Shown here one piece after another: positions 8,535 through 19,952 of a stretch of 64,000 bases of DNA. The DNA comes from Caballeronia ptereochthonis (GTDB lineage Bacteria > Pseudomonadota > Gammaproteobacteria > Burkholderiales > Burkholderiaceae). The stretch spans positions 310,001 through 374,000 of the forward strand of contig NZ_FCOB02000001.1 of NCBI RefSeq assembly GCF_001545075.1, written 5' to 3'. Below the pieces are notes generated by a model. The model was not told the origin of the DNA. It did no database searches and worked only from the letters and a program-made list of their open reading frames with translations. Made by a program: the position numbers and the translations under genes. The stretch's first letter is position 1. Every line of letters starts with the position of its first letter.

Positions 8535-9410
8535 TCAGCCGAAGCGGCCCGTGATGTAGTCTTCCGTTTCCTTGCGGCCCGGCTTGATGAAGATCTTTTC
8601 GGTATCGCCGAACTCGATCAATTCACCCAGGTACATATAGGCAGTGTAGTCCGAACAACGCGCCGCCTGCTGCATGTTGTGCGTGACGATCACGACCGTG
8701 TAATCGCTTTTCAGTTCGGCGATCAGCTCTTCGATCCGGCCCGTCGAGATCGGGTCGAGCGCCGAGCAAGGTTCGTCGAGCAGGAGCACTTCCGGGCGGA
8801 TCGCGATGCCGCGCGCGATGCACAGACGCTGCTGCTGGCCGCCCGACAGGCCGTAGCCGCTCTGCTGCAGCTTGTCCTTCACTTCGGTCCAGAGCGCGGC
8901 TTTCGTCAGCGCCCACTCGACGCGGTCGTCCATCTCCGAGCGCGAGAGCTGCTCGAACATCTTCACGCCGAACGCGATGTTGTCGTAGATCGACATCGGA
9001 AACGGCGTCGGCTTCTGGAACACCATGCCCACGCGCGCGCGCAGCAGCGAAATATCGCGTGTCGTGTCGAGCAGGTTCGCGCCGTCCATCAGGATCTCGC
9101 CTTCGGCGCGTTGCTCGGGATAAAGCGCGTACATCTTGTTGAAGGTGCGCAGAAGCGTGGATTTGCCGCAACCCGAAGGCCCGATGAAGGCCGTGACCTT
9201 CTTCTCGGGAATGCGCAGGTTGATGTTCTTCAGCGCGTGATACTTGTTGTAGAAGAAGTTGAGGTTCTTCACCTCGATCTTCGGCCTGATCGAATCCGCC
9301 GGCTGCGAGCCATGCGTCGGGCGCACGCTGCCCGGCAGCGGGCCGCGCTCGATGGGCGCCGCTTCAGTCTTCGCATTCAGGTGGTTGACACCACTTTCGA
9401 CCATATTCAT
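8535..9410 (-). CDS. pstB: Phosphate ABC transporter ATP-binding protein PstB
   Basis: 291 aa cytoplasmic ATPase of the high-affinity phosphate importer. Walker [10 protein letters not shown], the ABC signature [17 protein letters not shown] and Walker [14 protein letters not shown] are all intact, with the H-loop in [10 protein letters not shown]. The N-terminus carries about 45 poorly conserved residues before the domain start at [16 protein letters not shown], longer than the E. coli protein (257 aa); an ATG at 9404 is an equally good start. Follows pstA by 15 bases. Confidence 0.96.
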   Translation of the reverse strand: MNMVESGVNHLNAKTEAAPIERGPLPGSVRPTHGSQPADSIRPKIEVKNLNFFYNKYHALKNINLRIPEKKVTAFIGPSGCGKSTLLRTFNKMYALYPEQRAEGEILMDGANLLDTTRDISLLRARVGMVFQKPTPFPMSIYDNIAFGVKMFEQLSRSEMDDRVEWALTKAALWTEVKDKLQQSGYGLSGGQQQRLCIARGIAIRPEVLLLDEPCSALDPISTGRIEELIAELKSDYTVVIVTHNMQQAARCSDYTAYMYLGELIEFGDTEKIFIKPGRKETEDYITGRFG

Positions 9411-9425
9411 GGAATCACTCCGCCC

Positions 9426-10313
9426 TTATTTCTTCGAGAAGATCGCGCGCGCCAGGATATTCAGACCCAGCACGCCGAGCGTAATCAGGAACACACCGGC
9501 CCACGCGAGCGATTGCCACTGCGGGAACGGACTCATCGCGAACTTGTAGATCGTCACCGGCAGGTTGGCCACCGGCTGATTCATGTCCCACGAGAAAAAT
9601 TGATTGGACAGCGCCGTGAACAGCAGCGGCGCAGTTTCGCCGGCGATACGCGCGACGGCCAGCAGCACGCCCGTCACGATGCCGCCCACCGACGCCTTCA
9701 GCGTGATCGACATCACCATCTTCCACTTCGGCGTGCCGAGTGCGAACGCGGCTTCGCGCAAGGCGTTGGGCACGAGCTTCAGCATGTTCTCCGTCGTGCG
9801 GATCACGATCGGAATCTGCAGCAGGCCCAGCGCGATCACACCGGCCCAGCCCGAGAAACGGCCCATCTTCGCGACGACGAGCGCATACACGAACAGGCCG
9901 ACGACGATCGAAGGCGCCGACAGCAGAATGTCGTTGATGAAGCGGGTGACGTTCGCGAGCCAGCGCTTCTGGCCGTACTCCGCGAGGTAGACGCCGGCGA
10001 GAATGCCGAGCGGCGTGCCCACGCAGGTCGCGAGCACGACCAGCAGCAGGCTGCCGACGATCGCGTTGGCGAGACCGCCGCCATCCGTGTTCGGCGGCGG
10101 CGTCGACTGCGTGAACAGATCGACCGACAGGCCGCCGATGCCGAGCTTGAGCGTCGTGTAGAGAATCCAGACGAGCCACACGAGGCCGAAGGCCATCGCG
10201 GCGAGCGAGAGCGTCAGCGCGACCGCGTTGGTGCCGCGACGGCGGCGCTGCAGCTTCAGGCGCGTGGCCTGCACGCGCGCCGGATCCTGACTGAACGTGG
10301 CGGGACGGCTCAT
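9426..10313 (-). CDS. pstA: Phosphate ABC transporter permease PstA
   Basis: 295 aa inner-membrane permease subunit. Six hydrophobic segments are visible, with the binding-protein-dependent transport (EAA-loop) motif in [19 protein letters not shown] (about 200-218), which contacts PstB. The start ATG overlaps the pstC stop by four bases (ATGA at 10310-10313), indicating translational coupling and equal subunit ratio with PstC. Confidence 0.95.
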   Translation of the reverse strand: MSRPATFSQDPARVQATRLKLQRRRRGTNAVALTLSLAAMAFGLVWLVWILYTTLKLGIGGLSVDLFTQSTPPPNTDGGGLANAIVGSLLLVVLATCVGTPLGILAGVYLAEYGQKRWLANVTRFINDILLSAPSIVVGLFVYALVVAKMGRFSGWAGVIALGLLQIPIVIRTTENMLKLVPNALREAAFALGTPKWKMVMSITLKASVGGIVTGVLLAVARIAGETAPLLFTALSNQFFSWDMNQPVANLPVTIYKFAMSPFPQWQSLAWAGVFLITLGVLGLNILARAIFSKK

Positions 10314-11293
10314 TTCCTGCCCTCCCCGCGTTCCATGCGCAGCAGCATCAGTTTCGAGAGCGCGAGCACGAAGAACGTGATCACGAAGAGAATCAGACCG
10401 AGCTCCATCAATGCCGACGTATGCAGGCCCGCGCTCGCTTCCGCGAACTCGTTGGCGAGCGCCGAGGTGATGCTGTTGCCGGGCGAGAAGAGCGACACGT
10501 TGTCGAGCAGGTTCGTGTTACCGATCACGAAGGTCACCGCCATCGTCTCGCCGAGCGCGCGGCCGAGGCCGAGCATCACGCCGCCGATCACCCCGGCGCG
10601 CGTGTACGGCAGCACGATCTTCCACATCACTTCCCAGGTCGTGCAGCCGATGCCGTACGCGGATTCCTTCAGCAGTACCGGCGTGACTTCGAACACGTCG
10701 CGCATGACGGACGCGATGTACGGGATGATCATGATCGCGAGAATCACGCCCGCGCACAGAATGCCGATACCGATCGGCGGGCCCTGGAAGAACATGCCGA
10801 TGACGGGCACATCGCCGAGCAGGTGGCCGAGCGGCTTCTCGAAGTACGTCGCGAAGATCGGCGCGAACACGAGCAGACCCCACATGCCGTAGACGATCGA
10901 CGGAATCGCCGCGAGCAACTCGATGGCGACGCCGAGCGGACGGCGCAGCCACGCGGGCGACAGCTCGGTCAGGAAGAGCGCAATGCCGAAGCTCACCGGC
11001 ACCGCGATGATGAGCGCGATGATCGACGTCGCAATCGTGCCGTAGATCGGCACGAGGGCGCCGAAGGCCTCGCTGGGCGGATCCCACTCGGCGCGCCAGA
11101 GGAACGAAAGACCGAATTTCTGGATGGTCGGCATCGACGCGACGAGCAGCGAAACGATGATGCCGCCAAGCAGAAGCAGCGTCACGACGGCCGCAAGCCG
11201 GGTGACACCACCGAAAATGATGTCGCCGATACGGCTCGGCGCGCGCTGCGTATGCGCCGCTGGTGGTGCCGACGCTAAGTTGATGTCCGACAT
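10310..11293 (-). CDS. pstC: Phosphate ABC transporter permease PstC
   Basis: 327 aa inner-membrane permease partner of PstA, six predicted membrane helices, EAA-type loop at [20 protein letters not shown]. The ATG at 11293 gives a start at [11 protein letters not shown]; the frame extends 13 codons further but without a ribosome site, whereas AAGGCT precedes 11293. Separated from pstS by about 120 bases that contain a strong hairpin. Overlaps pstA by ATGA. Confidence 0.95.
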   Translation of the reverse strand: MSDINLASAPPAAHTQRAPSRIGDIIFGGVTRLAAVVTLLLLGGIIVSLLVASMPTIQKFGLSFLWRAEWDPPSEAFGALVPIYGTIATSIIALIIAVPVSFGIALFLTELSPAWLRRPLGVAIELLAAIPSIVYGMWGLLVFAPIFATYFEKPLGHLLGDVPVIGMFFQGPPIGIGILCAGVILAIMIIPYIASVMRDVFEVTPVLLKESAYGIGCTTWEVMWKIVLPYTRAGVIGGVMLGLGRALGETMAVTFVIGNTNLLDNVSLFSPGNSITSALANEFAEASAGLHTSALMELGLILFVITFFVLALSKLMLLRMERGEGRK

Positions 11294-11321
11294 GGGAGCC
11301 TTGGTTTCGCTACGTGTCAGA

Positions 11322-11359
11322 CCGCGCGGCAAGCCTTTCGGCCTGCCGCGCGGTTTTTT
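11322..11359. other. Strong hairpin in the pstS-pstC intergenic region
   Basis: CCGCGCGGCAAGCC (11322-11335) pairs with GGCCTGCCGCGCGG (11340-11353) around a 4-base loop. The run of six T (11354-11359) lies on the plus-strand side, so it looks like a terminator for rightward transcription, although pst is read leftward. On the pst mRNA there is no U-tract after the stem. A likely role is protecting the 3' end of a processed pstS message, raising PstS above the membrane subunits; an antisense-direction terminator is the alternative. Confidence 0.6.
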
Positions 11360-11414
11360 GCGCTGCTGACTGTCCGCGCTTTCAGCAGCTTAGGACAGTT
11401 TCAAGCTACTCGTC

Positions 11415-12446
11415 TTACTCTGCAACCGACTTGCCCGACGCGTCCTTGACCTTCGCCTTCCATTGCGTGCGGATTTCCGCGACGACCGAATCCGGCAGCG
11501 AGATGTAGTCGAGATCGTTCGCCGCCTGGTTGCCGTTCTTGAACGCCCAGTCGAAGAACTTCAGCGTTTCCGCGCCTTGCGCCGCCTTGTCCTGCGTGGC
11601 GTGCAGCAGCACGAAGGTCGCGCCGACGATCGGCCATGCGTTCTGGCCCGGCTCGTTCGTCAGGATCTGGTAGAACGACTTCGACCAGTCCGCGCCGGCA
11701 GCCGCCGCCTTGAACGTGTCGGTCTTCGGCTCGACGACCGTGCCGGCCGAGTTCTTCATGCCGACATAGGTCATCTTGTTCTGCTTCGCATAGGCCCACT
11801 CGACGTAGCCGATCGCGCCCGGCAGACGCTGCACGAATGCCGCGACGCCATCGTTGCCCTTGCCGCCCGTGCCGGTCGGCCAGTTCACGGTCGAGCCTTC
11901 GCCGACCTTCGACTTCCACTCCGGGTTCACCTTCGACAGGTAGTTCGTCCAGATGAAGCTGGTGCCCGAACCGTCGGCGCGGCGAACCACGGCGATATCC
12001 GTGTCCGGCAGCTTGACCTTCGGATTCAGCGCGACGATCGCCGGGTCATTCCACTTCTTGATCTTGCCGAGGTAGATGTCGCCGAGCACTTGGCCCGACA
12101 GCGTCACCTCACCGGCCTTCACGCCCGGCACGTTGATCACCGGCACCACGCCGCCGACCACCGTCGGGAACTGGAACAGGCCGTCCTTCGCGAGTTCGTC
12201 GTCTTTCAGCGGAGCGTCCGAGCCCGCGAAATCAACCGTCTTCGCGATGATCTGCTTGATACCGCCCGACGATCCGATGCCTTGGTAGTTGACCTTGCCG
12301 CCGCCGTTTTTCTGATAGGCATCCGCCCACTTGGTGTAGATCGGAGCTGCGAAGGTACTACCCGCGCCGGTGATATCGGCTGCTTGCACGGAGATGGCGA
12401 ACAGTGCGCCAATTACGCCGGCCAGCGCGGTTTGCATCAATTTCAT
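11415..12446 (-). CDS. pstS: Periplasmic phosphate-binding protein PstS
   Basis: 343 aa. Captures phosphate in the periplasm and delivers it to PstCAB. Sec signal peptide of about 22 residues ending ISVQA before [18 protein letters not shown], the conserved phosphate-loop start. Further family motifs are SSGGIKQI (about 60) and [16 protein letters not shown] (about 155). The ATG at 12446 has GGAGG 5 bases upstream and gives a proper signal peptide; the frame extends 41 codons further, across the Pho box, and that extension is discarded. First gene of the pstSCAB-phoU-phoBR series. Confidence 0.96.
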   Translation of the reverse strand: MKLMQTALAGVIGALFAISVQAADITGAGSTFAAPIYTKWADAYQKNGGGKVNYQGIGSSGGIKQIIAKTVDFAGSDAPLKDDELAKDGLFQFPTVVGGVVPVINVPGVKAGEVTLSGQVLGDIYLGKIKKWNDPAIVALNPKVKLPDTDIAVVRRADGSGTSFIWTNYLSKVNPEWKSKVGEGSTVNWPTGTGGKGNDGVAAFVQRLPGAIGYVEWAYAKQNKMTYVGMKNSAGTVVEPKTDTFKAAAAGADWSKSFYQILTNEPGQNAWPIVGATFVLLHATQDKAAQGAETLKFFDWAFKNGNQAANDLDYISLPDSVVAEIRTQWKAKVKDASGKSVAE

Positions 12447-12486
12447 GAGACCTCCAGGGTTGTGAGCGTGTGAGACGACACCGCGA

Positions 12487-12520
12487 AATATAGGAGGAGT
12501 CTGTGACAGTAATATGACTA
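12487..12520 (-). promoter_or_regulatory. Pho box and -10 of the pstS promoter
   Basis: On the minus strand TAGTCAT-ATTA-CTGTCAC (complement of 12503-12520) is a 7-4-7 Pho box close to consensus. Exactly 10 bases further lies TATATT (complement of 12487-12492) as the -10, the geometry expected when PhoB replaces -35 recognition. The pstS ATG follows about 40 bases later. This site would drive pstSCAB-phoU-phoBR. Confidence 0.85.
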
Positions 12521-12594
12521 ATCGTGAAGCCAGCATGTCATTCTGCTTACGCGCCGAAAGTTTGATCACACGCGGCTTGTCAAGCGGTTGACGA

Positions 12595-12624
12595 AAATAA
12601 AAAAGCGGGCTGTTGCCCGCTTTT
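12595..12624 (-). terminator. Terminator after glmM
   Basis: AAAAGCGGGC, loop TGTT, GCCCGCTTTT (12601-12624) forms a symmetrical stem. On the minus strand it is followed by a long T/A run (complement of 12595-12604). It lies 30 bases past the glmM stop and insulates the pst promoter from glmM transcription. It could work in both directions. Confidence 0.8.
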
Positions 12625-12653
12625 AGCGAATTGTGCCTAGTTTCAGTAAACGC

Positions 12654-14015
12654 CTACGAAGTCGCCTCTTTCACGACCTGCGCAATCGTTTCCGCGTGAC
12701 GAACCGCGTCCTGCTGCGCCGACGCTTCCACCATCACCCGCAGCACCGGTTCGGTTCCCGAGGCGCGAATCAAGACCCGGCCGTGCGATTGGAGGGAACG
12801 CTCGGCTTGCTCGACCGCGCGGCGAATCGCGTCGCTGCTCTTCCAGTCGGCGCCCGCGTTCATGCGCACGTTGATCAGTTTCTGCGGGAAGAGACTCACG
12901 CCATCGAGCAATTCGGCGAGCGTCTTGCCGCTGCGCTGGATCGCCGCCAGCACCAGTAGCGCCGACACGATGCCGTCGCCGGTCGAATGACGGTCCAGCG
13001 ACAGAATGTGCCCCGAGCCTTCCGCGCCCAGCTGCCAGCCGTTCTCGCGCAGCTTCTCGAGCACGTAGCGGTCGCCGACGGCCGCGCGCACGAACTGCAC
13101 GCCCGCTTCCTTCAGCGCCACTTCGACGGCCATGTTGGTCATCAGCGTGCCGACTGCGCCCTCCACCTTGCCGTCGGTCGCGATGCGGTCCTTGACGAGC
13201 ACGTAGAGCAGCTCGTCGCCGTTATAGAGGCGGCCGGTCGAATCGACGATCTGCACGCGATCCGCGTCGCCGTCGAGCGCGATGCCGAGATCCGCCTTGT
13301 GCTCCAGCACGGCGCGCACGAGCGCATCGGGTGCGGTCGCGCCGACGCCGTCGTTGATGTTGAAGCCGTTCGGCGACACGCCGATCGACACCACCTCGGC
13401 GCCCAGTTCATGAAAGACGTGCGGCGCGACGTCATAGGCGGCGCCGTGCGCGCAATCGACGACGAGCTTCAGCCCGCGCAGGTCGAAGCTCGCGGGAAAT
13501 GTGCTCTTGCAGAACTCGATGTAACGGCCGCCCGCGTCGTCGAGACGGCGCGCCTTGCCCAGACGCTCGGACGGCGCGCATTCCATCGGCTGCTCGAGCT
13601 GCCGTTCGATTTCCAGTTCGACTTCGTCGGGGAGCTTGTTGCCGTCGGCCGAGAAGAACTTGATGCCGTTGTCGTTATACGGATTGTGCGACGCGCTGAT
13701 CACCACGCCCGCCGACAGCCGCAGCGCGCGCGTCAGATAGGCGACGCCCGGCGTCGGCATCGGGCCGGCCAGCATCACGTCGACGCCTGCCGCCGAAAAA
13801 CCCGATTCGAGCGCGGCTTCGAGCATGTAGCCGGACACGCGCGTGTCCTTGCCGATCAGCACCGTCGGGCGATTGCCCTTTTTCTGCTGCGCACGGTCGG
13901 CGCCCGCGAGCACCTTGCCCGCGGCATAGCCCAGCTTGAGTACGAAGTCCGGCGTGATCGGCGCGACGCCTACACGCCCCCGAACGCCGTCGGTTCCAAA
14001 ATATTGACGTGCCAT
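12654..14015 (-). CDS. glmM: Phosphoglucosamine mutase
   Basis: 453 aa. Converts glucosamine-6-phosphate to glucosamine-1-phosphate on the way to UDP-GlcNAc, peptidoglycan and LPS. Alpha-D-phosphohexomutase fold: N-terminal [11 protein letters not shown], phosphoserine loop [18 protein letters not shown] (about 97-114), metal-binding [13 protein letters not shown] (about 243-255), sugar loop [11 protein letters not shown] (about 331-341) and phosphate-binding loop [15 protein letters not shown] near the end. Downstream of folP and ftsH on the same strand, the standard ftsH-folP-glmM order. Confidence 0.96.
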   Translation of the reverse strand: MARQYFGTDGVRGRVGVAPITPDFVLKLGYAAGKVLAGADRAQQKKGNRPTVLIGKDTRVSGYMLEAALESGFSAAGVDVMLAGPMPTPGVAYLTRALRLSAGVVISASHNPYNDNGIKFFSADGNKLPDEVELEIERQLEQPMECAPSERLGKARRLDDAGGRYIEFCKSTFPASFDLRGLKLVVDCAHGAAYDVAPHVFHELGAEVVSIGVSPNGFNINDGVGATAPDALVRAVLEHKADLGIALDGDADRVQIVDSTGRLYNGDELLYVLVKDRIATDGKVEGAVGTLMTNMAVEVALKEAGVQFVRAAVGDRYVLEKLRENGWQLGAEGSGHILSLDRHSTGDGIVSALLVLAAIQRSGKTLAELLDGVSLFPQKLINVRMNAGADWKSSDAIRRAVEQAERSLQSHGRVLIRASGTEPVLRVMVEASAQQDAVRHAETIAQVVKEATS

Positions 14016-14131
14016 TGTTGCTTGACCCTCCTCGCGGACGTATGGCGCCTGTTATGAATCCGCGATATTTAGTTGACGTTTGTACCGGCGCGCGCGCCTG
14101 CGCCGTAATCCTTGCCGATCAGAGCCAATTG

Positions 14132-15034
14132 TCAATGGTACCCATCGAGGGCAGCATTCTTTGTGGCCAGCCAGACCTTCAGTGCATCGACGGTTTCGGC
14201 GACATCGTGCACGCGGATGATCGCCGCGCCCCGCTCCGCCGCGCAAACCGCCGCGGCGATGCTCGCCGCGAGGCGCTCGCCGGCGCCGCGTCCGGTCACG
14301 GCGCCCAGCATCGATTTGCGCGACATGCCGGCAAGCATCGGATAGTTCGTGCCGGCGGGCCGTATCGAGCGCAGGTGCGCGAGCAGCGCGTAATTATGCT
14401 CCACTGTCTTTCCGAAGCCGTAGCCCGGATCGAGACTGACGCGCGCGGCCGACACTCCGGCCTGCTCGAGCGCGGCGATGCGCTCCTCGAAGAACGCGCG
14501 CACCTCCGCGACGACATCCTCGTAGAACGGCTCATGGAGCTGCATCGTGCGCGGCTCGCCCAGCATGTGCATCACGCAGAGGCCGCAATTGCTGTCCTTG
14601 ACGGCATCGAGCGCGCCTTCCTGACGCAAGCCCCAGATGTCGTTGATCATGTCCGCGCCCGCGTCGAGCGCGGCGCGCATCACGGCGGGCTTGTAGGTAT
14701 CCACGGAAAGCGGCACCTGGACGTCGCGCAAGGCCTCGACGATCGGCACGACGCGCTCGAGCTCTTCATCGAGCGGAACGGGCGGCGCGCCGGGGCGTGT
14801 CGATTCGCCGCCGATGTCGATCATGTCGGCACCGTCGGCGAGCATTTTCCTGGCGCGAGCGAGTGCGGCATCGCGGGAAAGGAAGCGGCCGCCGTCAGAA
14901 AACGAATCCGGCGTGACGTTGAGGATGCCCATGACGAGCGGGCGTTCGAAAGTCAGCATGAAGCGGCCGCACTGAAGCGGCGCAGCTGAAGGCAGAGGTC
15001 GGGGTGATGTGATCAAGCGAGTCGAGCGAGGCAA
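14132..15034 (-). CDS. folP: Dihydropteroate synthase
   Basis: 300 aa if started at the TTG at 15034. Condenses p-aminobenzoate with 6-hydroxymethyl-dihydropterin pyrophosphate in folate synthesis; target of sulfonamides. Motifs are VMGILNVTPDSFSDGG (first loop), IDIGGESTRPGA (second loop), the Asp in SVDTYK, NDIWG, DPGYGFGKT and AGMSRKSMLGAVTG. The start is uncertain: TTG 15034 has no clear ribosome site, and the next ATG (14959) would trim the PLQCGRF stretch that precedes the domain. Lies between ftsH and glmM. Confidence 0.9.
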   Translation of the reverse strand: MPRSTRLITSPRPLPSAAPLQCGRFMLTFERPLVMGILNVTPDSFSDGGRFLSRDAALARARKMLADGADMIDIGGESTRPGAPPVPLDEELERVVPIVEALRDVQVPLSVDTYKPAVMRAALDAGADMINDIWGLRQEGALDAVKDSNCGLCVMHMLGEPRTMQLHEPFYEDVVAEVRAFFEERIAALEQAGVSAARVSLDPGYGFGKTVEHNYALLAHLRSIRPAGTNYPMLAGMSRKSMLGAVTGRGAGERLAASIAAAVCAAERGAAIIRVHDVAETVDALKVWLATKNAALDGYH

Positions 15035-15159
15035 ATGACGAAAACAGGGTCGACGCTCTCGTAAACGGCAGACGAACGTCCGGGACCGATTGGATTCGAA
15101 GCGAACGGAGCACTATCCGGGCGCCGCGTTCAGCACCTGATTAAGACGAAACCCTGGAA

Positions 15160-15195
15160 TTGAAAATGGGCCGGCGTGCAAAGCACACCGGCCCA
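15160..15195 (-). terminator. Terminator or attenuating hairpin after ftsH
   Basis: TGGGCCGGCGTGC (15167-15179) pairs with GCACACCGGCCCA (15183-15195) with one G-U pair. On the minus strand the stem is followed by ATTTTCAATT. It sits 19 bases beyond the ftsH stop, between ftsH and folP, so folP-glmM may depend on read-through or a separate promoter. Confidence 0.6.
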
Positions 15196-15213
15196 TGAAC
15201 GGATGGGAGAAAC

Positions 15214-17100
<1,887 letters not shown>

Positions 17101-17286
17101 AGCACCACTCCTCACTCATAGACGGGCGCCTACATAATCCTTGCGACGCCACTAAAGCATTCTAATCCAGACCGCTAACCCCCGCCATAAGGTTTATCTA
17201 CCGTACAAATAGCGGCAGACGGGGCATTTTCGGCATAATCCGCGAAAATATCGCCGATTTTCGCCGACATTGTTTAAGCGGGCCGA

Positions 17287-17949
17287 TCAACTCGGATGCT
17301 TGAGCCGCCGTCCGAGGATAAATGTCTCCGACGATTTGTCGCGAGACGCCTTGGGCTTGCGCGGCGCCACCACTTTGAACTGGTGCTTGAACTTCTCGAC
17401 GATCTGACTATAGCCGCTGCCATGAAAACATTTGACCAACAGCGCACCGTCCGGTTTCAGATGGTTCTGGGCGAACTCCAGCGCCAGATCGCAGAGATGC
17501 TCGATGCGAGCCGCATCCGCGCTCGCTACGCCTGAGAGGTTGGGGGCCATGTCCGAGATTACAAGGTCCACTTGCCGCTCGCCCACGATTTCATCCAGTT
17601 TCGCGAGCACTTCTTCCTCGCGGAAATCGCCCTGAATGAACTCGACGTCCGCAATCGGCTCCATCGGCAGAATATCCAACGCGATGATCGTGCCGTCGAT
17701 GCCGCCTTCGCGCTGCGCGTCCCGCTTCGCGCTCTGCGCGAGCTTGTTGCGCGCGTACTGGCTCCAGCTGCCGGGCGTCGAACCGAGATCGACGATCACC
17801 ATCCCCGGCTTGATGAGCTTGTCCTGATCGTCGATCTCCTTCAGCTTGTATGCGGCGCGCGCGCGATAGCCCTCGCGCTGCGCCATCTTGACGTAGGGAT
17901 CGTTGATGTGGTCGTGCAACCACGACTGATTGAAACGGTTCTTTGCCAT
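17287..17949 (-). CDS. rlmE: 23S rRNA 2'-O-methyltransferase RlmE (FtsJ/RrmJ)
   Basis: 220 aa. Methylates the ribose of U2552 in the A loop of 23S rRNA during late 50S assembly. Rossmann methyltransferase with the SAM motif [16 protein letters not shown] (about 55-70), a K-D-K-E type active site visible in [24 protein letters not shown] and [10 protein letters not shown]. Starts at [11 protein letters not shown]; the frame runs about 90 codons further upstream through non-conserved sequence and is not used. Upstream of ftsH, divergent from yhbY with a gap of 295 bases in which I see no further gene. Confidence 0.94.
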   Translation of the reverse strand: MAKNRFNQSWLHDHINDPYVKMAQREGYRARAAYKLKEIDDQDKLIKPGMVIVDLGSTPGSWSQYARNKLAQSAKRDAQREGGIDGTIIALDILPMEPIADVEFIQGDFREEEVLAKLDEIVGERQVDLVISDMAPNLSGVASADAARIEHLCDLALEFAQNHLKPDGALLVKCFHGSGYSQIVEKFKHQFKVVAPRKPKASRDKSSETFILGRRLKHPS

Positions 17950-18244
17950 TGAAACTGAGATCATGTGGCGCCAGCGACGAAAGCGCGCTGCGCGCCCGGT
18001 GCGCATTTTGCTCCATTGCGCGATGCTTTTAGCGGATAATACGCGTCTTGTCGGCCGGACCGGTCCTCGGGCGCGCGCGCGCCGAAACTCGGCATCCGGC
18101 CCATTTTGTTTTATGGCGGGTGGCGGCGCGATCCATGCGCCGGATTTCCGGCAGCCTCGAATCGATGCAACGTGCGGCGCGCTCGCGCCGCTTGCCATGC
18201 CGTACCTCACGCCGCCCACATTTTAGTCGAGTCCCTAATTTCTC

Positions 18245-18790
18245 ATGCCAGCTCTTAAACTCTCCCCCGCCGAGCGCGCCGACCTGCGCTCCCAGGCCCA
18301 TGCGCTCAAGCCCGTCGTGCTCGTCGGCGCGGAGGGTCTGACCGATGCCGTGCTCAAGGAGATCGGCGTGCACCTCGAGGCGCACCAGCTCATCAAGATC
18401 CGCGTGTTCGGCGACGACCGCGAGGCGCGCGTGGAAATCTACGACGAAATCTGCGATCGCCTGAACGCCGCGCCTGTTCAGCATATCGGCAAGCTGCTCG
18501 TGATCTGGAGGCCCGAAGGCGCCGCGCCGAAGAGCCGCGCCACGCGCACGCGCAGCACGATGCCGCCGAGCGCGGGCGAAGCCGCCGAGCGCCCGGAGCG
18601 TTCGACCAAGGGACGCGCCCCGCGCATCGTCAAGGCGGTGAAGATCACGCGCGACGCGCCGGTCGTCAGAAAACCGAAAAAGCAGACGCTGAAAGTGCTC
18701 GGCAACGAGCGCGTCACGGCCGGCGGCAACGTCAAGCGTGCAAAGAAGCGGCAAACCAGCGCGAAGCGCCAGCATCAGGACGCGAAATGA
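18245..18790 (+). CDS. yhbY: YhbY-type CRM-domain RNA-binding protein
   Basis: 181 aa. Residues 1-95 form a CRS1-YhbY (CRM) domain with KPVVLVGAEGLTDAVLKEI, corresponding to the GxxG loop motif; E. coli YhbY binds pre-50S ribosomal particles. The rest (about 96-181) is a basic tail rich in Arg, Lys and Ala not found in the roughly 97-residue E. coli protein. Divergent from rlmE, another 50S-maturation factor. Convergent with the DUF4149 gene. Confidence 0.88.
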   Translation: MPALKLSPAERADLRSQAHALKPVVLVGAEGLTDAVLKEIGVHLEAHQLIKIRVFGDDREARVEIYDEICDRLNAAPVQHIGKLLVIWRPEGAAPKSRATRTRSTMPPSAGEAAERPERSTKGRAPRIVKAVKITRDAPVVRKPKKQTLKVLGNERVTAGGNVKRAKKRQTSAKRQHQDAK

Positions 18791-18847
18791 TGGAACGGCG
18801 CGTGTGCTTCGAGAGAAGCGCGCGCGCCGCCGCGACGGAAAGCGAGA

Positions 18848-19363
18848 CTAGCTGCGCGCGCGCTTGGCCGCCATCTTGGCCGACTTGTTCTTCGGCACGA
18901 TGGCGACAGGCCCCGTGCCCGGCAAACGCCAGACGAGCGCGAGCCCGAACAGGCATTCGATCAGATAGATCGCGCTCGACACGCCGTGCAGCATGCCGAA
19001 CTGCTTCGCATAAGGCGAGTTCGCCAGATCCATGCCGGCTTCCTGCGCGGCCATGCGCAGCGAATTCATGAACGGCTGCAGGCCAAAGTAGCCGATCAGC
19101 ACACACAAGAGCATCACCGCGACAATCCACCGCACGCGCTTGTAATCCGCGACGCCGCTTTTCACGAAGCGATTGCCGATGAGGATCAGAATGAGTGCGC
19201 TCACCACGCCGATGATCGCCTCGATTCTGAAGAGCTGCGCCGCGACCGAGCCGGCCGACGTGCGATCGAGCATCGAGAACAGCACCGGCGCCGCGATGAG
19301 ACCGAGGGTCAGCAGGCTGCCGACCCACACCATGGAAACGAGGCGAAAAAACCGGTGCGCCAT
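18848..19363 (-). CDS. DUF4149-type membrane protein
   Basis: 171 aa, four hydrophobic segments (about 10-30, 45-62, 75-95 and 130-150) and a basic C-terminal tail (KNKSAKMAAKRARS). The pattern LVSMVWVGSLLTLGLIAAPVLF resembles the DUF4149/TMEM205-like family, whose function is not known. Its ATG shares one base with the greA stop (TGATG at 19361-19365), so it is probably translated with greA. Confidence 0.8.
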   Translation of the reverse strand: MAHRFFRLVSMVWVGSLLTLGLIAAPVLFSMLDRTSAGSVAAQLFRIEAIIGVVSALILILIGNRFVKSGVADYKRVRWIVAVMLLCVLIGYFGLQPFMNSLRMAAQEAGMDLANSPYAKQFGMLHGVSSAIYLIECLFGLALVWRLPGTGPVAIVPKNKSAKMAAKRARS

Positions 19364-19839
19364 CAGACGTAGCGAACCGCGATGATTTCGTATTCGCGCG
19401 CGCCGCCCGGAGCCTGCACGGACGCCACGTCGCCTTCCGACTTCGAAATCAGCGCGCGCGCGATCGGCGAGCTGACCGAAATGAGGCCGTGATCGATGTC
19501 GGCTTCGTCATCGCCGACGATCTGATACGTCACCATGCCGCCCGACTCGAGATCCTCCAGTTCCACGGTCGCGCCGAACACCACGCGGCCTTCCGCTTCG
19601 ACTTGCGTCGGGTCGATCACCTGGGCGGCAGCCAGCTTCGATTCGAGCTCGGCGATGCGGCCCTCGATGAAACCCTGCTTTTCCTTTGCGGCATCGTATT
19701 CCGCGTTTTCCGACAGATCGCCCTGCGCGCGCGCTTCCGCGATCGCGTTGATGACCGCCGGACGCTCGACAGCCTTCAGGCGTTGCAATTCGTCGCGCAG
19801 CAACTCCGCGCCGCGCTTCGTCAAGGGAATCGTGCTCAT
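19363..19839 (-). CDS. greA: Transcription elongation factor GreA
   Basis: 158 aa, standard length. Rescues backtracked RNA polymerase by stimulating transcript cleavage. The N-terminal coiled coil has the acidic tip [18 protein letters not shown] (catalytic D and E), followed by the FKBP-like C-terminal domain. Starts at [10 protein letters not shown]; the upstream in-frame extension crosses a poly-T terminator tail and is rejected. A strong terminator-type hairpin ends about 30 bases before the ATG, so expression needs read-through or tight regulation (see findings). Confidence 0.95.
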   Translation of the reverse strand: MSTIPLTKRGAELLRDELQRLKAVERPAVINAIAEARAQGDLSENAEYDAAKEKQGFIEGRIAELESKLAAAQVIDPTQVEAEGRVVFGATVELEDLESGGMVTYQIVGDDEADIDHGLISVSSPIARALISKSEGDVASVQAPGGAREYEIIAVRYV

Positions 19840-19867
19840 AGACAACCCAAAAAACAAAAACAGCCTT

Positions 19868-19922
19868 AAAAAAATTACCGCGGTTAAGCGCATCTCCCGA
19901 AGGAGACGCCGCTTAACCGCGG
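19868..19922 (-). terminator. Long intrinsic terminator between carB and greA
   Basis: CCGCGGTTAAGCG (19878-19890) pairs with CGCTTAACCGCGG (19910-19922), and the stem continues inward with ATCTCC/GGAGA around a CGAA-type tetraloop. On the minus strand it is followed by TAATTTTTTT (complement of 19868-19877). This is the strongest terminator in the window. It ends carAB transcription and lies in the leader of greA. Confidence 0.9.
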
Positions 19923-19952
19923 CTCGTGATGCTTGGACCAGTAATCGAAGCC

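Noticed and set aside
8679..10892. A 737-codon plus-strand frame opposite pstB-pstA-pstC
   Set aside because: It is the antisense shadow of conserved genes in GC-rich DNA, rich in Arg/His/Asp, and contains no domain.
18797..18826. Hairpin between yhbY and the DUF4149 gene as a terminator
   Set aside because: GGCGCG..GCTTC/GAAGCGCGCGCC pairs with a bulge but has no T-run on either strand; too weak to list.
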